Below, piece after piece: positions 29,866-39,969 of a stretch of DNA of 64,000 nt. Position numbers and translations under genes: made by a program. The notes beneath the pieces are model-generated. The model was not told the DNA's origin, did no database searches, and worked only from the letters and a program-made list of their open reading frames with translations. Within the stretch, counting starts at the first letter, position 1, and each line of letters begins with the position of its first letter. This DNA is from Streptomyces diastatochromogenes (GTDB lineage: Bacteria > Actinomycetota > Actinomycetes > Streptomycetales > Streptomycetaceae), in the NCBI RefSeq assembly GCF_002242805.1, contig NZ_MCGQ01000029.1, forward strand, positions 163,349-227,348. The letters run 5' to 3'.

Positions 29866-30888
29866 GTGACCGACGCCCGCCGTACCGACGTGGTACTCCT
29901 GCTCGTCGCGCTCGTCTGGGGTTCCAGCTATCTGTCCGCCCAGACGGCCGTGGGCGCCCTGCCCGTCCTCCTCGTCCTGTTCGCCCGCTACGCCCTTGCC
30001 GCGCTCCCCTGCCTCGGTCTTGTCGCCGCCCAGGGCGGACTGCGCGGGTGGACCCGCGACGAGGTCCGCGCGGGGCTGCCGCTCGGGGTCACCCAGGCCG
30101 CGGTCCTGGTCGTGGAGACGTACGGCGTCGCCCACACCACGGCCGCCAACGCGGGTCTGATCATCAGCCTCACCATCGTCCTCACTCCGCTCCTCGACCG
30201 CACCGGGCGCCGGGGCGGTCCGCCTCCCGCCTTCTTCGCCGCGGCCGGCGTGTGTGTCCTGGCGGTCGCTCTGCTCATGTCCGGAAACGGCTTCCACGCG
30301 CCGCGCCTCGGGGACCTGTTGATGCTCGCCGCGGCCTGCGTCCGGGCGGTGCACGTGGCCCTCGTCGGCCGGCTCACCGCGGGCAGGGCGATCCGCCCGC
30401 TGCACCTGACGACGCTGCAGACCCTGGTCGGCACGGCCCTGTTCCTCGCCCCCGCCGCCCGCGACCTTCCGGTACTCGCCCGGGCCGACGCGGCGACCTG
30501 GACCCAGCTGGTCTATCTCGCTCTCTTCTGCAGCGTGTTCGCCTTTCTCGCCCAGACCTGGGCGGTGCAGCGCACCTCCGCCAGCCGGGCCAGTCTGCTG
30601 CTGGGCACCGAGCCCGTCTGGGCCGCGGCGGTGGGCATCGCCCTCGGCGGCGAACATCTCACCCCGCTCACCGCCCTGGGTGCGGCCCTGATGGTCACCG
30701 GCACGTACTGGGGCCAGGCCGTGGAACGCGCCCACCGGACCGCCGAGGCCACCGAGGCCACCGAGGCCACCGAGAGTGCCACCAGCACCAGGACCACCGA
30801 CACGGCCAGGGCATTCGCGCCCGCCATGTCCCCCGAGAGGACCGGAGAAGACGCCCCATGCCCGACGCCGACACCTACCAGCATCTGA
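29866..30888 (+). CDS. EamA family transporter (DMT superfamily)
   Basis: A 340-residue drug/metabolite transporter with ten predicted helices in two EamA repeats (first WGSSYLSAQTAVGALPVLL, second LALFCSVFAFLAQTWAVQ). The usual role is efflux of amino acids, nucleosides or drugs. The C-terminal tail after the last helix (GTYWGQAVERAH) is low complexity, with a triplicated Glu-Ala-Thr motif made by a 9-bp tandem repeat at 30745-30773. GTG at 29866 is favoured because the first helix follows directly; GTG 29851 is possible. The 3' end overlaps the next gene by 31 bases. Confidence 0.85.
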   Translation: MTDARRTDVVLLLVALVWGSSYLSAQTAVGALPVLLVLFARYALAALPCLGLVAAQGGLRGWTRDEVRAGLPLGVTQAAVLVVETYGVAHTTAANAGLIISLTIVLTPLLDRTGRRGGPPPAFFAAAGVCVLAVALLMSGNGFHAPRLGDLLMLAAACVRAVHVALVGRLTAGRAIRPLHLTTLQTLVGTALFLAPAARDLPVLARADAATWTQLVYLALFCSVFAFLAQTWAVQRTSASRASLLLGTEPVWAAAVGIALGGEHLTPLTALGAALMVTGTYWGQAVERAHRTAEATEATEATESATSTRTTDTARAFAPAMSPERTGEDAPCPTPTPTSI

Positions 30889-31355
30889 TCTCCCTCCTCG
30901 ACGCCTCCCACGTCGACTACCGCCTCATCGACCACGCGCCCGAGGGCGCCACCGAAGACGTCAGCGCGCTGCGCGGCCATCCGGTGAGCCAGGCCGCGAA
31001 GTGCATCGTGCTGCGGGTCAAGGTCGACCGCCGCACCACGCGCCACGTCCTCGCGGTCGTCCCCGGGGACCGGCGGGTGGATCTGGACGCCGTGCGCGCG
31101 CTCTTCGAGGCCCGTTACGTCGGCTTCAGCGACGCCGAGACCGCCGAGCGGCTCGCCCGCTCGGTGCCCGGCACCGTGCTGCCGTTCAGCTTCGATCCCG
31201 AGCTCGAACTCGTCGCCGACCCGGATGTCGTCGCCCAGCCGCGGCTGTACTTCAACGCCGCCCGGCTCGACCGCTCGCTGTGTCTCACCGGCACCGACTA
31301 CGCGAGGCTCGCCGAACCGCGGGTGGCCCGCATCGCGAGCCCCGCACCGGCGTGA
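30858..31355 (+). CDS. YbaK/ProX-type aminoacyl-tRNA deacylase
   Basis: The 165-residue protein has the YbaK/INS domain: a conserved AKCIVLRVKVD strand with the catalytic lysine, and the VPGDRRVDLDAVRALF and GTVLPF segments. Such trans-editing enzymes hydrolyse mischarged tRNA (for example Cys- or Ala-tRNAPro). It begins inside the 3' end of the EamA gene, so it is translationally coupled to the exporter. That link is unusual and might point to a shared amino acid or analogue. Confidence 0.85.
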   Translation: MPDADTYQHLISLLDASHVDYRLIDHAPEGATEDVSALRGHPVSQAAKCIVLRVKVDRRTTRHVLAVVPGDRRVDLDAVRALFEARYVGFSDAETAERLARSVPGTVLPFSFDPELELVADPDVVAQPRLYFNAARLDRSLCLTGTDYARLAEPRVARIASPAPA

Positions 31356-31377
31356 CCGCCCGGCTCGAACACCCGGC

Positions 31378-32109
31378 TCAGACCTTTTCGTCCGCCAGGT
31401 CCGCCGGCTCCCGCAGCGGCCAGACCCCGTCGACCACCGCGTCCGCGTCCCCCTTGCGGCGCAGGAAGGCCTGGAAGTCCGCCGCCCACTCGGCGTACCA
31501 GTCGATCTGTCTGCGGTGCAGTTCGGCCGGGCCCAGGGACGCGATCTTCGGGTGGCGGTCGGCTATCGCGGAGGCGAGACGGGCCGCGGCAAGGGCGTCG
31601 GCCGAGGCGTTGTGGGCCGCGTCGAGGACTATGCCGTACTCGGCGCAGACCGCTTCCAGGTTCCGCTTGCCGCGGCGGTAGCGGTCGACCCAGCGGTCGA
31701 TGGTGTAGGGGTCGACGACCGGCGCCGGGGCGCGGCCGCCAAGCCGGTCGGAGAGGGACGGCAGGCCGTACCTGCGCAGCTCCGCGGAGAGCAGGCTGAG
31801 GTCGAAGGCCGCGTTGTAGGCGACGACCGGGACACCCGCCTGCCAGTAGGAGACCAGGACGTCCGCGATGGCGTCGGCCACCTGGTCGGCCGGGCTGCCC
31901 TCGGCCGCCGCGCGTTCGTTGCTGATGCCGTGGACCGCGACCGCGTCGGCCGGGATCTCCACGCCCGGATCCGCCAGCCATTCCCGGCGCCCCATGGGCT
32001 CACCGGCCCTGACCTCGATCACCGCGCCGGTGACGATGCGCGCCTCACGCGGATCGGTCCCGGTCGTCTCCAGGTCGAAGCCGATCAGCAGCTCCCGGTG
32101 CCAGCCCAT
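31378..32109 (-). CDS. DnaQ-like 3'-5' exonuclease
   Basis: This 243-residue DEDDh exonuclease has ExoI IGFDLETTGTDP, ExoII VAYNAAFDLSLL and ExoIII HNASADALAAARL, with all four acidic residues and the general-base His. It resembles the polymerase III epsilon family but lacks a polymerase or BRCT domain, so it probably works as a free exonuclease in repair or RNA/DNA trimming. GGGGGG lies before the ATG at 32109. The upstream HEPN gene on the same strand ends 102 bases away. Confidence 0.88.
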   Translation of the reverse strand: MGWHRELLIGFDLETTGTDPREARIVTGAVIEVRAGEPMGRREWLADPGVEIPADAVAVHGISNERAAAEGSPADQVADAIADVLVSYWQAGVPVVAYNAAFDLSLLSAELRRYGLPSLSDRLGGRAPAPVVDPYTIDRWVDRYRRGKRNLEAVCAEYGIVLDAAHNASADALAAARLASAIADRHPKIASLGPAELHRRQIDWYAEWAADFQAFLRRKGDADAVVDGVWPLREPADLADEKV

Positions 32110-32211
32110 GGGCGGCCCCCCTTCTTGGTGGTGCTTTCCCCCAGTGGCTTCCACCATCGCACGCGGCACTGACAATCCGAGGACCGCGTTCCGCTTGCCG
32201 GGGTGGACGGC

Positions 32212-33453
32212 TCAGGACACCGGGCGCGAATCCGCCCAGGCCAGCTCGAATTCCTCGCGGTATGTCGGGAAGAGCCCGGCTTCCAGCACGTCGTCCGACT
32301 TGACCAGCTTGCTGCCGTTGCGCAGCACCAGCACCGGCGACTCCATGCCGCGCGCCCCGCGCAGATAGGACTGCACGACGGCGATGCCGTCGGCGCCGTC
32401 GCCGTCCACGAGGTAGGCGGTGAAGCGGGGCGTCTCGTCGTAGACCTGGATCTCGAAGGCGCCGGGGTCGCGCAGCCGGGACCGCACCCGGCGCATGTGC
32501 AGGATGTTCATCTCGACGGACCGGCTCAGTTCGCCCCGTTTCATCCCGAGTTCGCGCTCGCGGCGCTTGACCGCGCTGGAGGCCGGGTTGAGGAAGAGCA
32601 GCCGTACCCGGCAGCCGGACTCGGCGAGCCGGACCAGGCGGCGTCCGGAGAAGTTCTGCACCAGCAGGTTGAGGCCGATGCCGATGGCGTCGAGGCGGCG
32701 GGCGCGCCCGAAGATGTCCTCGGCCGGGAACTGGCGCATCAGCCGCACCCGGTCGGGGTGGACGGCGACGACGTCCGCGTACCGGTCGCCGACCAGGTCC
32801 TCGACCGCGTCGACGGGCAGCCGGCGCGCGGAGGGCACGTCGCCGCCCGCGCCGAGCATCTCCAGCAGCCGGGCCGAGGCCCGCTCGGCCTGGTCCAGGA
32901 CCGCCCCGGACAGGGCCCGGTTGCGGGAGACGACGTTGCGGGTCACCTCCAGCTCGTCCAGGGCGAGTTCGAGGTCGCGGCGCTCGTCGAAGTACGGCTC
33001 GAAGCACGGCCAGTGCTGCACCATCAGCTCGCGCAGCTGCGGCAGCCTGAGGAAGCTGAGCACGTTGTCGTCGGCCGGGTCGAGCACATAGCCCTTACGG
33101 CGGCTGACCTCGCGGACGGCGACCGCCCGCTGCACCCACTCCTGCCCGGCGGGCCCGGCCGCGGCCACCACCCACTCGTCGCCGTGGACGGGTTCGTAGA
33201 TGGGGCGCAGCACGGCGGCCACGACCGCGCGCAGCCGCTGTTCGACGAGGTTCAGCCAGATGTAGGCCCGGCCCGCCCGCTGGGCGCGGGTGCGCACCTC
33301 GAGCCAGGCGTCGGCGTCCCACTCCAGTTCCGGCCCGATGGATCCTGTCGCGTCCATCGGGCGGGCCAGGGACACCGCGCCGGGCGGGACGTCTGTGGAG
33401 TTCCCCTCGTGACTCTCGTCACCAGGGGGCAGCTCCAGGCCTCCCGAGCCCAC
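32212..33453 (-). CDS. SAV2148-family HEPN domain protein
   Basis: A 413-residue protein that I recognise as the actinomycete SAV2148-like HEPN family. The N-terminal helical domain contains RPIYEPVH (R83-x6-H90), which fits the R-x4-6-H catalytic signature of HEPN ribonucleases. The C-terminal half (about 200-400) looks like a phospholipase D-like or nucleotide-binding fold (RLVRLAESGCRVRLLFLNP, FTAYLVDGDGADGIAVVQSY). No partner antitoxin is obvious; the downstream gene is an exonuclease. The GTG at 33453 is preferred, with GGAAGG ten bases upstream. A housekeeping RNA-processing role is as likely as toxin activity, given its broad conservation. Confidence 0.85.
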   Translation of the reverse strand: MGSGGLELPPGDESHEGNSTDVPPGAVSLARPMDATGSIGPELEWDADAWLEVRTRAQRAGRAYIWLNLVEQRLRAVVAAVLRPIYEPVHGDEWVVAAAGPAGQEWVQRAVAVREVSRRKGYVLDPADDNVLSFLRLPQLRELMVQHWPCFEPYFDERRDLELALDELEVTRNVVSRNRALSGAVLDQAERASARLLEMLGAGGDVPSARRLPVDAVEDLVGDRYADVVAVHPDRVRLMRQFPAEDIFGRARRLDAIGIGLNLLVQNFSGRRLVRLAESGCRVRLLFLNPASSAVKRRERELGMKRGELSRSVEMNILHMRRVRSRLRDPGAFEIQVYDETPRFTAYLVDGDGADGIAVVQSYLRGARGMESPVLVLRNGSKLVKSDDVLEAGLFPTYREEFELAWADSRPVS

Positions 33454-33556
33454 CCGTGCACCGCCTTCCGCCACCCTGGGCCTTCCCCGTCTCAACGATC
33501 AAGGAAGGGTACTCCGGGAGCGGTCGGCGATGCAGCCGGATGGACAGGTAGGTTTC

Positions 33557-34903
33557 TCAACTGCGCGGGCGCCAATGGCCGTTCTGCCATGCCAGCGCGT
33601 CGGGAGTGAGCGGATTCATAGCCGTGACGTCCCGCGGGGAGATGGCGAAGCCCTGCCAGTGGATGGGCATGGGCTGCTGGTCCTCGTCCCGGGCTATGTG
33701 GTGGAAGCCGACGTTCATCCAGACCACCGGGTGGGTGAGGGTCTGGCCGTTGACCCACTTGTCGACGGACTTGCCCGCACCGGCCGGGCAGGCGCCCGGG
33801 TTGTTGCTGGCGAACTGCTCGCACTTGTTGTACTCGGTGAAGTACACGTCGTGCTTGGTGAAGCTGCGGCCCGGGTACTTCGTGGTGGGGCCGGGGACGA
33901 TCTCGTACGAACGCGCGTGCCCGTCCTTGTTCTTGCCCGTCGCGCTGACCATCCGCCACCAGCGGTAGGTCTTGTAGTCGCCCGCGAGTTCCTTGGTGAC
34001 CTTGGTGCGGGTGGTCTTGTTGGTGGGCGCCTGCTGGCCGTGGGCGGGGGCGGTGACGGCCGAGTCGTACTGCTCGACCTTCGTCTTGGAGGAGCCGTCG
34101 AGGCCGAAGTCCAGCCGCCAGAAGACGTTGTGGCTGTGGCTGGTGGCGTAGGCCTTGGCGCCCTTGCCGATGGGCCAGCCGCGCCCGTCGCCGGCGTCGT
34201 AGTCGTCGTAGGAGAGGCTGCCGGTGGCGCCGACGTTCATGTTGACGGTGCCGTCGTCCTGGAAGCGCCACTCGGTCATGTACTCGTACCAGCCGACCTG
34301 GTTGACCGTGTAGACGAGCAGGTCCTTGCCCTGCGCCTGGAAGACCTTGTTGGCGCTGTCGCCCTGCATGCGGTAGGCGTGGCCGCGCGAACGTGTGGTC
34401 GTGCACAGGCCGTTGACGTCCGGGTGCTGCGGGTCCCAGGCGTCCGGGACGCGGACGGTCTTGATGGTGCCGCCGGGACACTCGCCCGGCGCCAGGTTCA
34501 CCAGGCCCTGGGCGAAGCCGAAGCCGGTCAGGTCGTCGTACTCGACGCTGCCGTCGTCGTAGGGGACGTCGATCTGGGCGAGGCGGGCGCTGTTGAGGAC
34601 CTTGATCGGCTGGGTCTCGCCCTTGGGCTGGTACGAGACGTTCTCCAGGACCAGGCCGGCCTTGCTGTCGTAGCGCCAGCACATGCGCCAGGTGGTGCCG
34701 CTGGAGAGCTTCTGCTCGATCTTGTACTGGGCGCTGCAGTCGGCGGCCGCCGCGGGCGCGGCCTTGGGCTGGGCGACGGCCGGTCCGGCACCGGCCGTCG
34801 CACCGGCGGCCAGTGCGGCCACGCTGACGCCGACGGCCGCCCGCGCGCGGGCACGGCTGATTCTCCGCGGCCGGAGGCCGCTGATCGAACGCTGTACGGG
34901 CAT
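33557..34903 (-). CDS. Copper amine oxidase catalytic domain (separate subunit)
   Basis: This 448-residue exported protein carries only the C-terminal catalytic domain of copper amine oxidases. A Tat-like RR signal (LRPRRISRARARAAVG) precedes it. Copper ligands are visible as HSH (H256, H258) followed by FWRLDFGLDG, and H402 in HHIARDEDQQPMP. The precursor tyrosine of the topaquinone cofactor should be Y206 in VGWYEY; the canonical motif is N-Y-D/E-Y, so the preceding Asn is Trp here. D124 (EYDDLTGFGFAQG) probably corresponds to the catalytic base. The protein should oxidise primary amines outside the cell. The missing N2-N3 domains are encoded by the gene 75 bases upstream, and the two appear to form one enzyme. 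Confidence 0.8.
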   Translation of the reverse strand: MPVQRSISGLRPRRISRARARAAVGVSVAALAAGATAGAGPAVAQPKAAPAAAADCSAQYKIEQKLSSGTTWRMCWRYDSKAGLVLENVSYQPKGETQPIKVLNSARLAQIDVPYDDGSVEYDDLTGFGFAQGLVNLAPGECPGGTIKTVRVPDAWDPQHPDVNGLCTTTRSRGHAYRMQGDSANKVFQAQGKDLLVYTVNQVGWYEYMTEWRFQDDGTVNMNVGATGSLSYDDYDAGDGRGWPIGKGAKAYATSHSHNVFWRLDFGLDGSSKTKVEQYDSAVTAPAHGQQAPTNKTTRTKVTKELAGDYKTYRWWRMVSATGKNKDGHARSYEIVPGPTTKYPGRSFTKHDVYFTEYNKCEQFASNNPGACPAGAGKSVDKWVNGQTLTHPVVWMNVGFHHIARDEDQQPMPIHWQGFAISPRDVTAMNPLTPDALAWQNGHWRPRS

Positions 34904-34978
34904 GACGAAGTGGCTCCCTTGCAGGACGAGCAAGTTGGAAAAGTGAACGAAGGGCTGCTGCTCGGTGGCGGTTGCCGC

Positions 34979-35791
34979 TCAGCGGCGGTCGAGCATGGCG
35001 ACCTTGCGGGCGCTCAGGTCGACGACCAGCCACCGGGCGTCGATCCAGGGGCCGTTCTTGACCTTCGGGAACAGCCGCACACAGCGGTGTTCGCCGCACT
35101 TGTCGAGTACGGCGGGCTGACCGCCCGGGGTGGCGCGGTAGACGGCGCCGTTGAACAGCAGCTGGTCCGGAGAGGTCAGCTCGTGGCCGGTGGCGTCCTT
35201 GTAGTCCGCCTTGAGGCCGGCGCCCAGCGGGTCGGCGATCAGCAGCTTCGCCGCCTCGGCGTTCTCGGCACGGCTCAGCGGCGGCTGGACGCCGTGCTGG
35301 GTGCCGGTCTGCTCGACCTTGCCGGTCTCCAGGTCGACCGTCTTGGTGACGAGCGTGTCGGTCTTGTAGTCGTAGAACGTCACGTCGGCCCGGCGCGGCG
35401 CGTTCGGGTCGTCCAGTTCGTTCGCCTCCGGGTCGGCGAGGTCGACGCTCAGGCGCTGCGGGCCGCGGCCGCCGTCGACGTTCTCGCCCGTGTTCAGCAG
35501 CTGCTGGTTCAGGGCGAGCTTCGCGACGCGCTGGATCTCGTCGTCGGTCAGCGGGTCACGGCCCGTGCCCTTCTTCCCCTCGGCGGGCGCCTGCTCGACG
35601 ACGCCGGGCTGGACCGCGTCCGGGCCCTGCCCGGCCTGCTGCGCGGCCTGTGTGCCGCTGCCCGATCCTCCCGATTCGTCGGCTCCTGCCGTGCCCGGCA
35701 GGGTGATCCCCACCATCACCGCGGTCCCGGCCACCGCCAGGGCCGCGCCCGCCACCACCTTGCCCAGATGGCGGTGCACTATCTCGCGCAC
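34979..35791 (-). CDS. Copper amine oxidase N2-N3 domain protein (separate subunit)
   Basis: This 270-residue exported protein has a signal sequence (KVVAGAALAVAGTAVMVGIT) and an Asp/Ser/Gly-rich linker. Residues 79-195 match the N2 domain of copper amine oxidases (LTDDEIQRVAKLAL, TLVTKTVDLETGKVEQT, HGVQPPLSRAE). Residues about 230-270 match the N3 domain (CVRLFPKVKNGPWIDARW, LVVDLSARKVAML). It lacks any catalytic domain; that is encoded by the next gene of the operon, also exported. I infer a two-subunit amine oxidase. The similarity is by eye and should be tested by profile search. Confidence 0.72.
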   Translation of the reverse strand: MREIVHRHLGKVVAGAALAVAGTAVMVGITLPGTAGADESGGSGSGTQAAQQAGQGPDAVQPGVVEQAPAEGKKGTGRDPLTDDEIQRVAKLALNQQLLNTGENVDGGRGPQRLSVDLADPEANELDDPNAPRRADVTFYDYKTDTLVTKTVDLETGKVEQTGTQHGVQPPLSRAENAEAAKLLIADPLGAGLKADYKDATGHELTSPDQLLFNGAVYRATPGGQPAVLDKCGEHRCVRLFPKVKNGPWIDARWLVVDLSARKVAMLDRR

Positions 35792-35847
35792 ATCTTCCCC
35801 CTACTCCCCCAACGTCCCCGGGAGTACGTGTCTGCCCCACTGGTTCG

Positions 35848-35878
35848 GCATACGGCGGGTAGTCCCTTCGCCGTATGC
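35848..35878. promoter_or_regulatory. Perfect inverted repeat in the divergent amine oxidase/glgX promoter region
   Basis: GCATACGGCG and CGCCGTATGC form 10-bp arms with an 11-base spacer, midway between the divergent amine oxidase operon and glgX. The length suits a dimeric or tetrameric regulator site; a hairpin in one of the leaders is the alternative. Confidence 0.5.
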
Positions 35879-35988
35879 ACTGGTCGGACGGTAAGAGGGG
35901 CGTAAGTCACAGGAGGTTCCCTCACTTTCGGGCAGACTCGGAGCCAACGCGGCCCCGGCGGGGCGGCACACCTGGAAGAGTCGTGTCC

Positions 35989-38100
<2,112 letters not shown>

Positions 38101-38126
38101 GGGGGAGCCGCGGGAGGATCGGGCGG

Positions 38127-38435
38127 ATGGGCGGAACGAGTGAGCAACAGAACGCGGTGACCCTGCTGTGGCAGGAGCACCTGGTCGCGCCTTTCCCGCC
38201 GAGGCTGCGCACCGCGGACCCGGCGGGCGTGGACGTGGTGCTGCTGGACGCGGGCATCGCCGGGTGCGTGTCCGTCTGGCGGAAGAACGGCGGCCGTCTC
38301 GACGCCGGGCGGCAACGGACCCTGCTCCACTGCGCCAGGGAACTGGAGCGGGCCCTGCCGCTCGTCACCGATGCGGAGGAGCTTCGGTATCTGCTGCGCC
38401 TGCGGCGGCTGGCGGAGCTGACAGCGGCGCACTAG
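38127..38435 (+). CDS. Conserved small protein of unknown function
   Basis: A 102-residue acidic helical protein with GGGAGG before its ATG, 26 bases after glgX and probably co-transcribed with it. Features include DVVLLDAGIAGCVSVW and a long C-terminal helix (LRYLLRLRRLAELTA). I do not recognise a domain. Its last 71 bases overlap the 3' end of the opposing MFS gene. Confidence 0.7.
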   Translation: MGGTSEQQNAVTLLWQEHLVAPFPPRLRTADPAGVDVVLLDAGIAGCVSVWRKNGGRLDAGRQRTLLHCARELERALPLVTDAEELRYLLRLRRLAELTAAH

Positions 38436-39888
38436 CGGGTGGCGTCGCATCCGCCGGCTCGTCGTGCACGCGCGCGCGGGGGGCGGTTTCGGGCTGCCCC
38501 CAATACGTCGTCGGACGGGCCGTCAGGGCGATGGCGAAGGTGAGCGCGGCCGCCGTGCTCGCCGCCGCGAAGGCCGCCGAGGGGCCGTAGGACTCGGCGA
38601 GGCGGCCGGCGACGGCGACCGCGAGGGCCTGGCCGCCGACCAGGGCGCTGGTCGCGAAGGCCATGGCCTCGGACAGCCGGGCGGGCGGCACCGCGCGCTC
38701 GGTGAGCCCGAACACCGTGATCAGGTGCGGGGCATAGGCGATCCCGAGGACGGTGACGACGGCGTACAGGCCGGTCATTCCGTCGGTCCGCAGCAGGGGC
38801 AGCGACAGCACGAGCGCGGCCCCGGTGGCGAGACGCCAGCGCGCCGGGAGCCCGAGGCGCGCCGGTACGGCGGCCATGGAGAGCCCCGCCACGGCGCTCA
38901 TCACGCCCATGGCGGCGTACACCAGCCCCGCCTGGTCCTCCTGCCCGAGCCGGGCGGTGAGTGCGGTGATCCCGGCCTGGCAGGCACCGAACATGGCGCC
39001 CTGGAGGGCGAGGGCGGCGCGCAGGGCGTGGACGGAGCGGGGCATGGGGAGCCGTCCCGTGGCGCGGGCGCCGCGCGGCGCCCGTGCCGGGCGGTGGGCG
39101 CCCGGGGCGGTGTGGCCGGCCTCCACCGCGGGATCCGGCGGGGTGTCACGGGCGCGCGCCCGGCGGTCGCCGACCGGGGTGGGCCACGGAGCCTTCGCCG
39201 TCCCATCCGGGCCGGTGTCCCGTGCGCGTGCCGGGTCATGGGGCTCGGGGGCGGCGGCCCTGGCGGTCGGATGCAGGGCGAAGGCGCTGCCGCACACCGC
39301 CACCAGCAGGGCCGCGCCGGCCAGCGCGTACGCCGGGTGGGCGAGGACCGCGGCCACGCCGACCAGGGCCGGGCCGAGCACGAAGGACAGTTCGTCCAGG
39401 GTGCTCTCGAAGGAGAGCGCGGCGCCGACGGTCGCCTCGGGGGCGCCCGCGCGGCGGGCGAGGGCGACCAGGCGGGTGCGGGCCAGCGGGCCCACGAGCG
39501 GCACGGTGGCCCCGGCCACGGCCCCCAGGAGGGCCAGGACGGGCGTGGGCAGGCCGGCCAGGGCGCCGGTGACCAGGGCGGCCACGGCCAGCGCGTTGGC
39601 GAGCGAGAACGCGAGCACGACCGTCCGCTGGCCGTGCCGGTCCGCGAGCCGCCCCACCAGCGGCCCGCAGGCCACCTGGCCGAGGGCGAGCGCGCCGCCG
39701 GTCAGTCCCGCGGTGGCCAGCGAACCGCTCGTGCGGGCGACGAGCAGCACGCTGCCGAACTCGATGGTGGCGGTCGGCAGCCGCCCCAGGAACGACACGC
39801 AGGGCAGCAGCGGCCCGGTCAGGCCGATCACCTCGCGGTACGTGTCGAGCGTGCCGTGCCGTGTCCTGAGCCGTCTCTTCGTCCCCAT
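38365..39888 (-). CDS. MFS transporter
   Basis: A 507-residue major facilitator with 12 predicted helices and the MFS motif A GRLADRHGQRT in the loop after helix 2. A long, low-complexity cytoplasmic loop rich in Pro, Ala and Arg sits between helices 6 and 7 (about residues 210-285). The last 40 residues are also low complexity. Drug or sugar efflux is most likely. TAGCTT lies about five bases before the start with no ribosome site, so it may be leaderless; a GTG one codon upstream is possible. Confidence 0.87.
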   Translation of the reverse strand: MGTKRRLRTRHGTLDTYREVIGLTGPLLPCVSFLGRLPTATIEFGSVLLVARTSGSLATAGLTGGALALGQVACGPLVGRLADRHGQRTVVLAFSLANALAVAALVTGALAGLPTPVLALLGAVAGATVPLVGPLARTRLVALARRAGAPEATVGAALSFESTLDELSFVLGPALVGVAAVLAHPAYALAGAALLVAVCGSAFALHPTARAAAPEPHDPARARDTGPDGTAKAPWPTPVGDRRARARDTPPDPAVEAGHTAPGAHRPARAPRGARATGRLPMPRSVHALRAALALQGAMFGACQAGITALTARLGQEDQAGLVYAAMGVMSAVAGLSMAAVPARLGLPARWRLATGAALVLSLPLLRTDGMTGLYAVVTVLGIAYAPHLITVFGLTERAVPPARLSEAMAFATSALVGGQALAVAVAGRLAESYGPSAAFAAASTAAALTFAIALTARPTTYWGQPETAPRARVHDEPADATPPASAPLSAPPAAAGAADTEAPPHR

Positions 39889-39969
39889 CACTCGAAGCTA
39901 GGCACGCGCGCGTGGGTGCGTGCAGGGGGCGATGACACGAAAGGCGGCGGGCTGGGTACGTAGGTTTCC

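Noticed and set aside
30745..30773. 9-bp tandem repeat in the EamA gene considered as a regulatory repeat
   Set aside because: It is in frame, encodes Glu-Ala-Thr repeats in a disordered tail, and is best explained by slippage.
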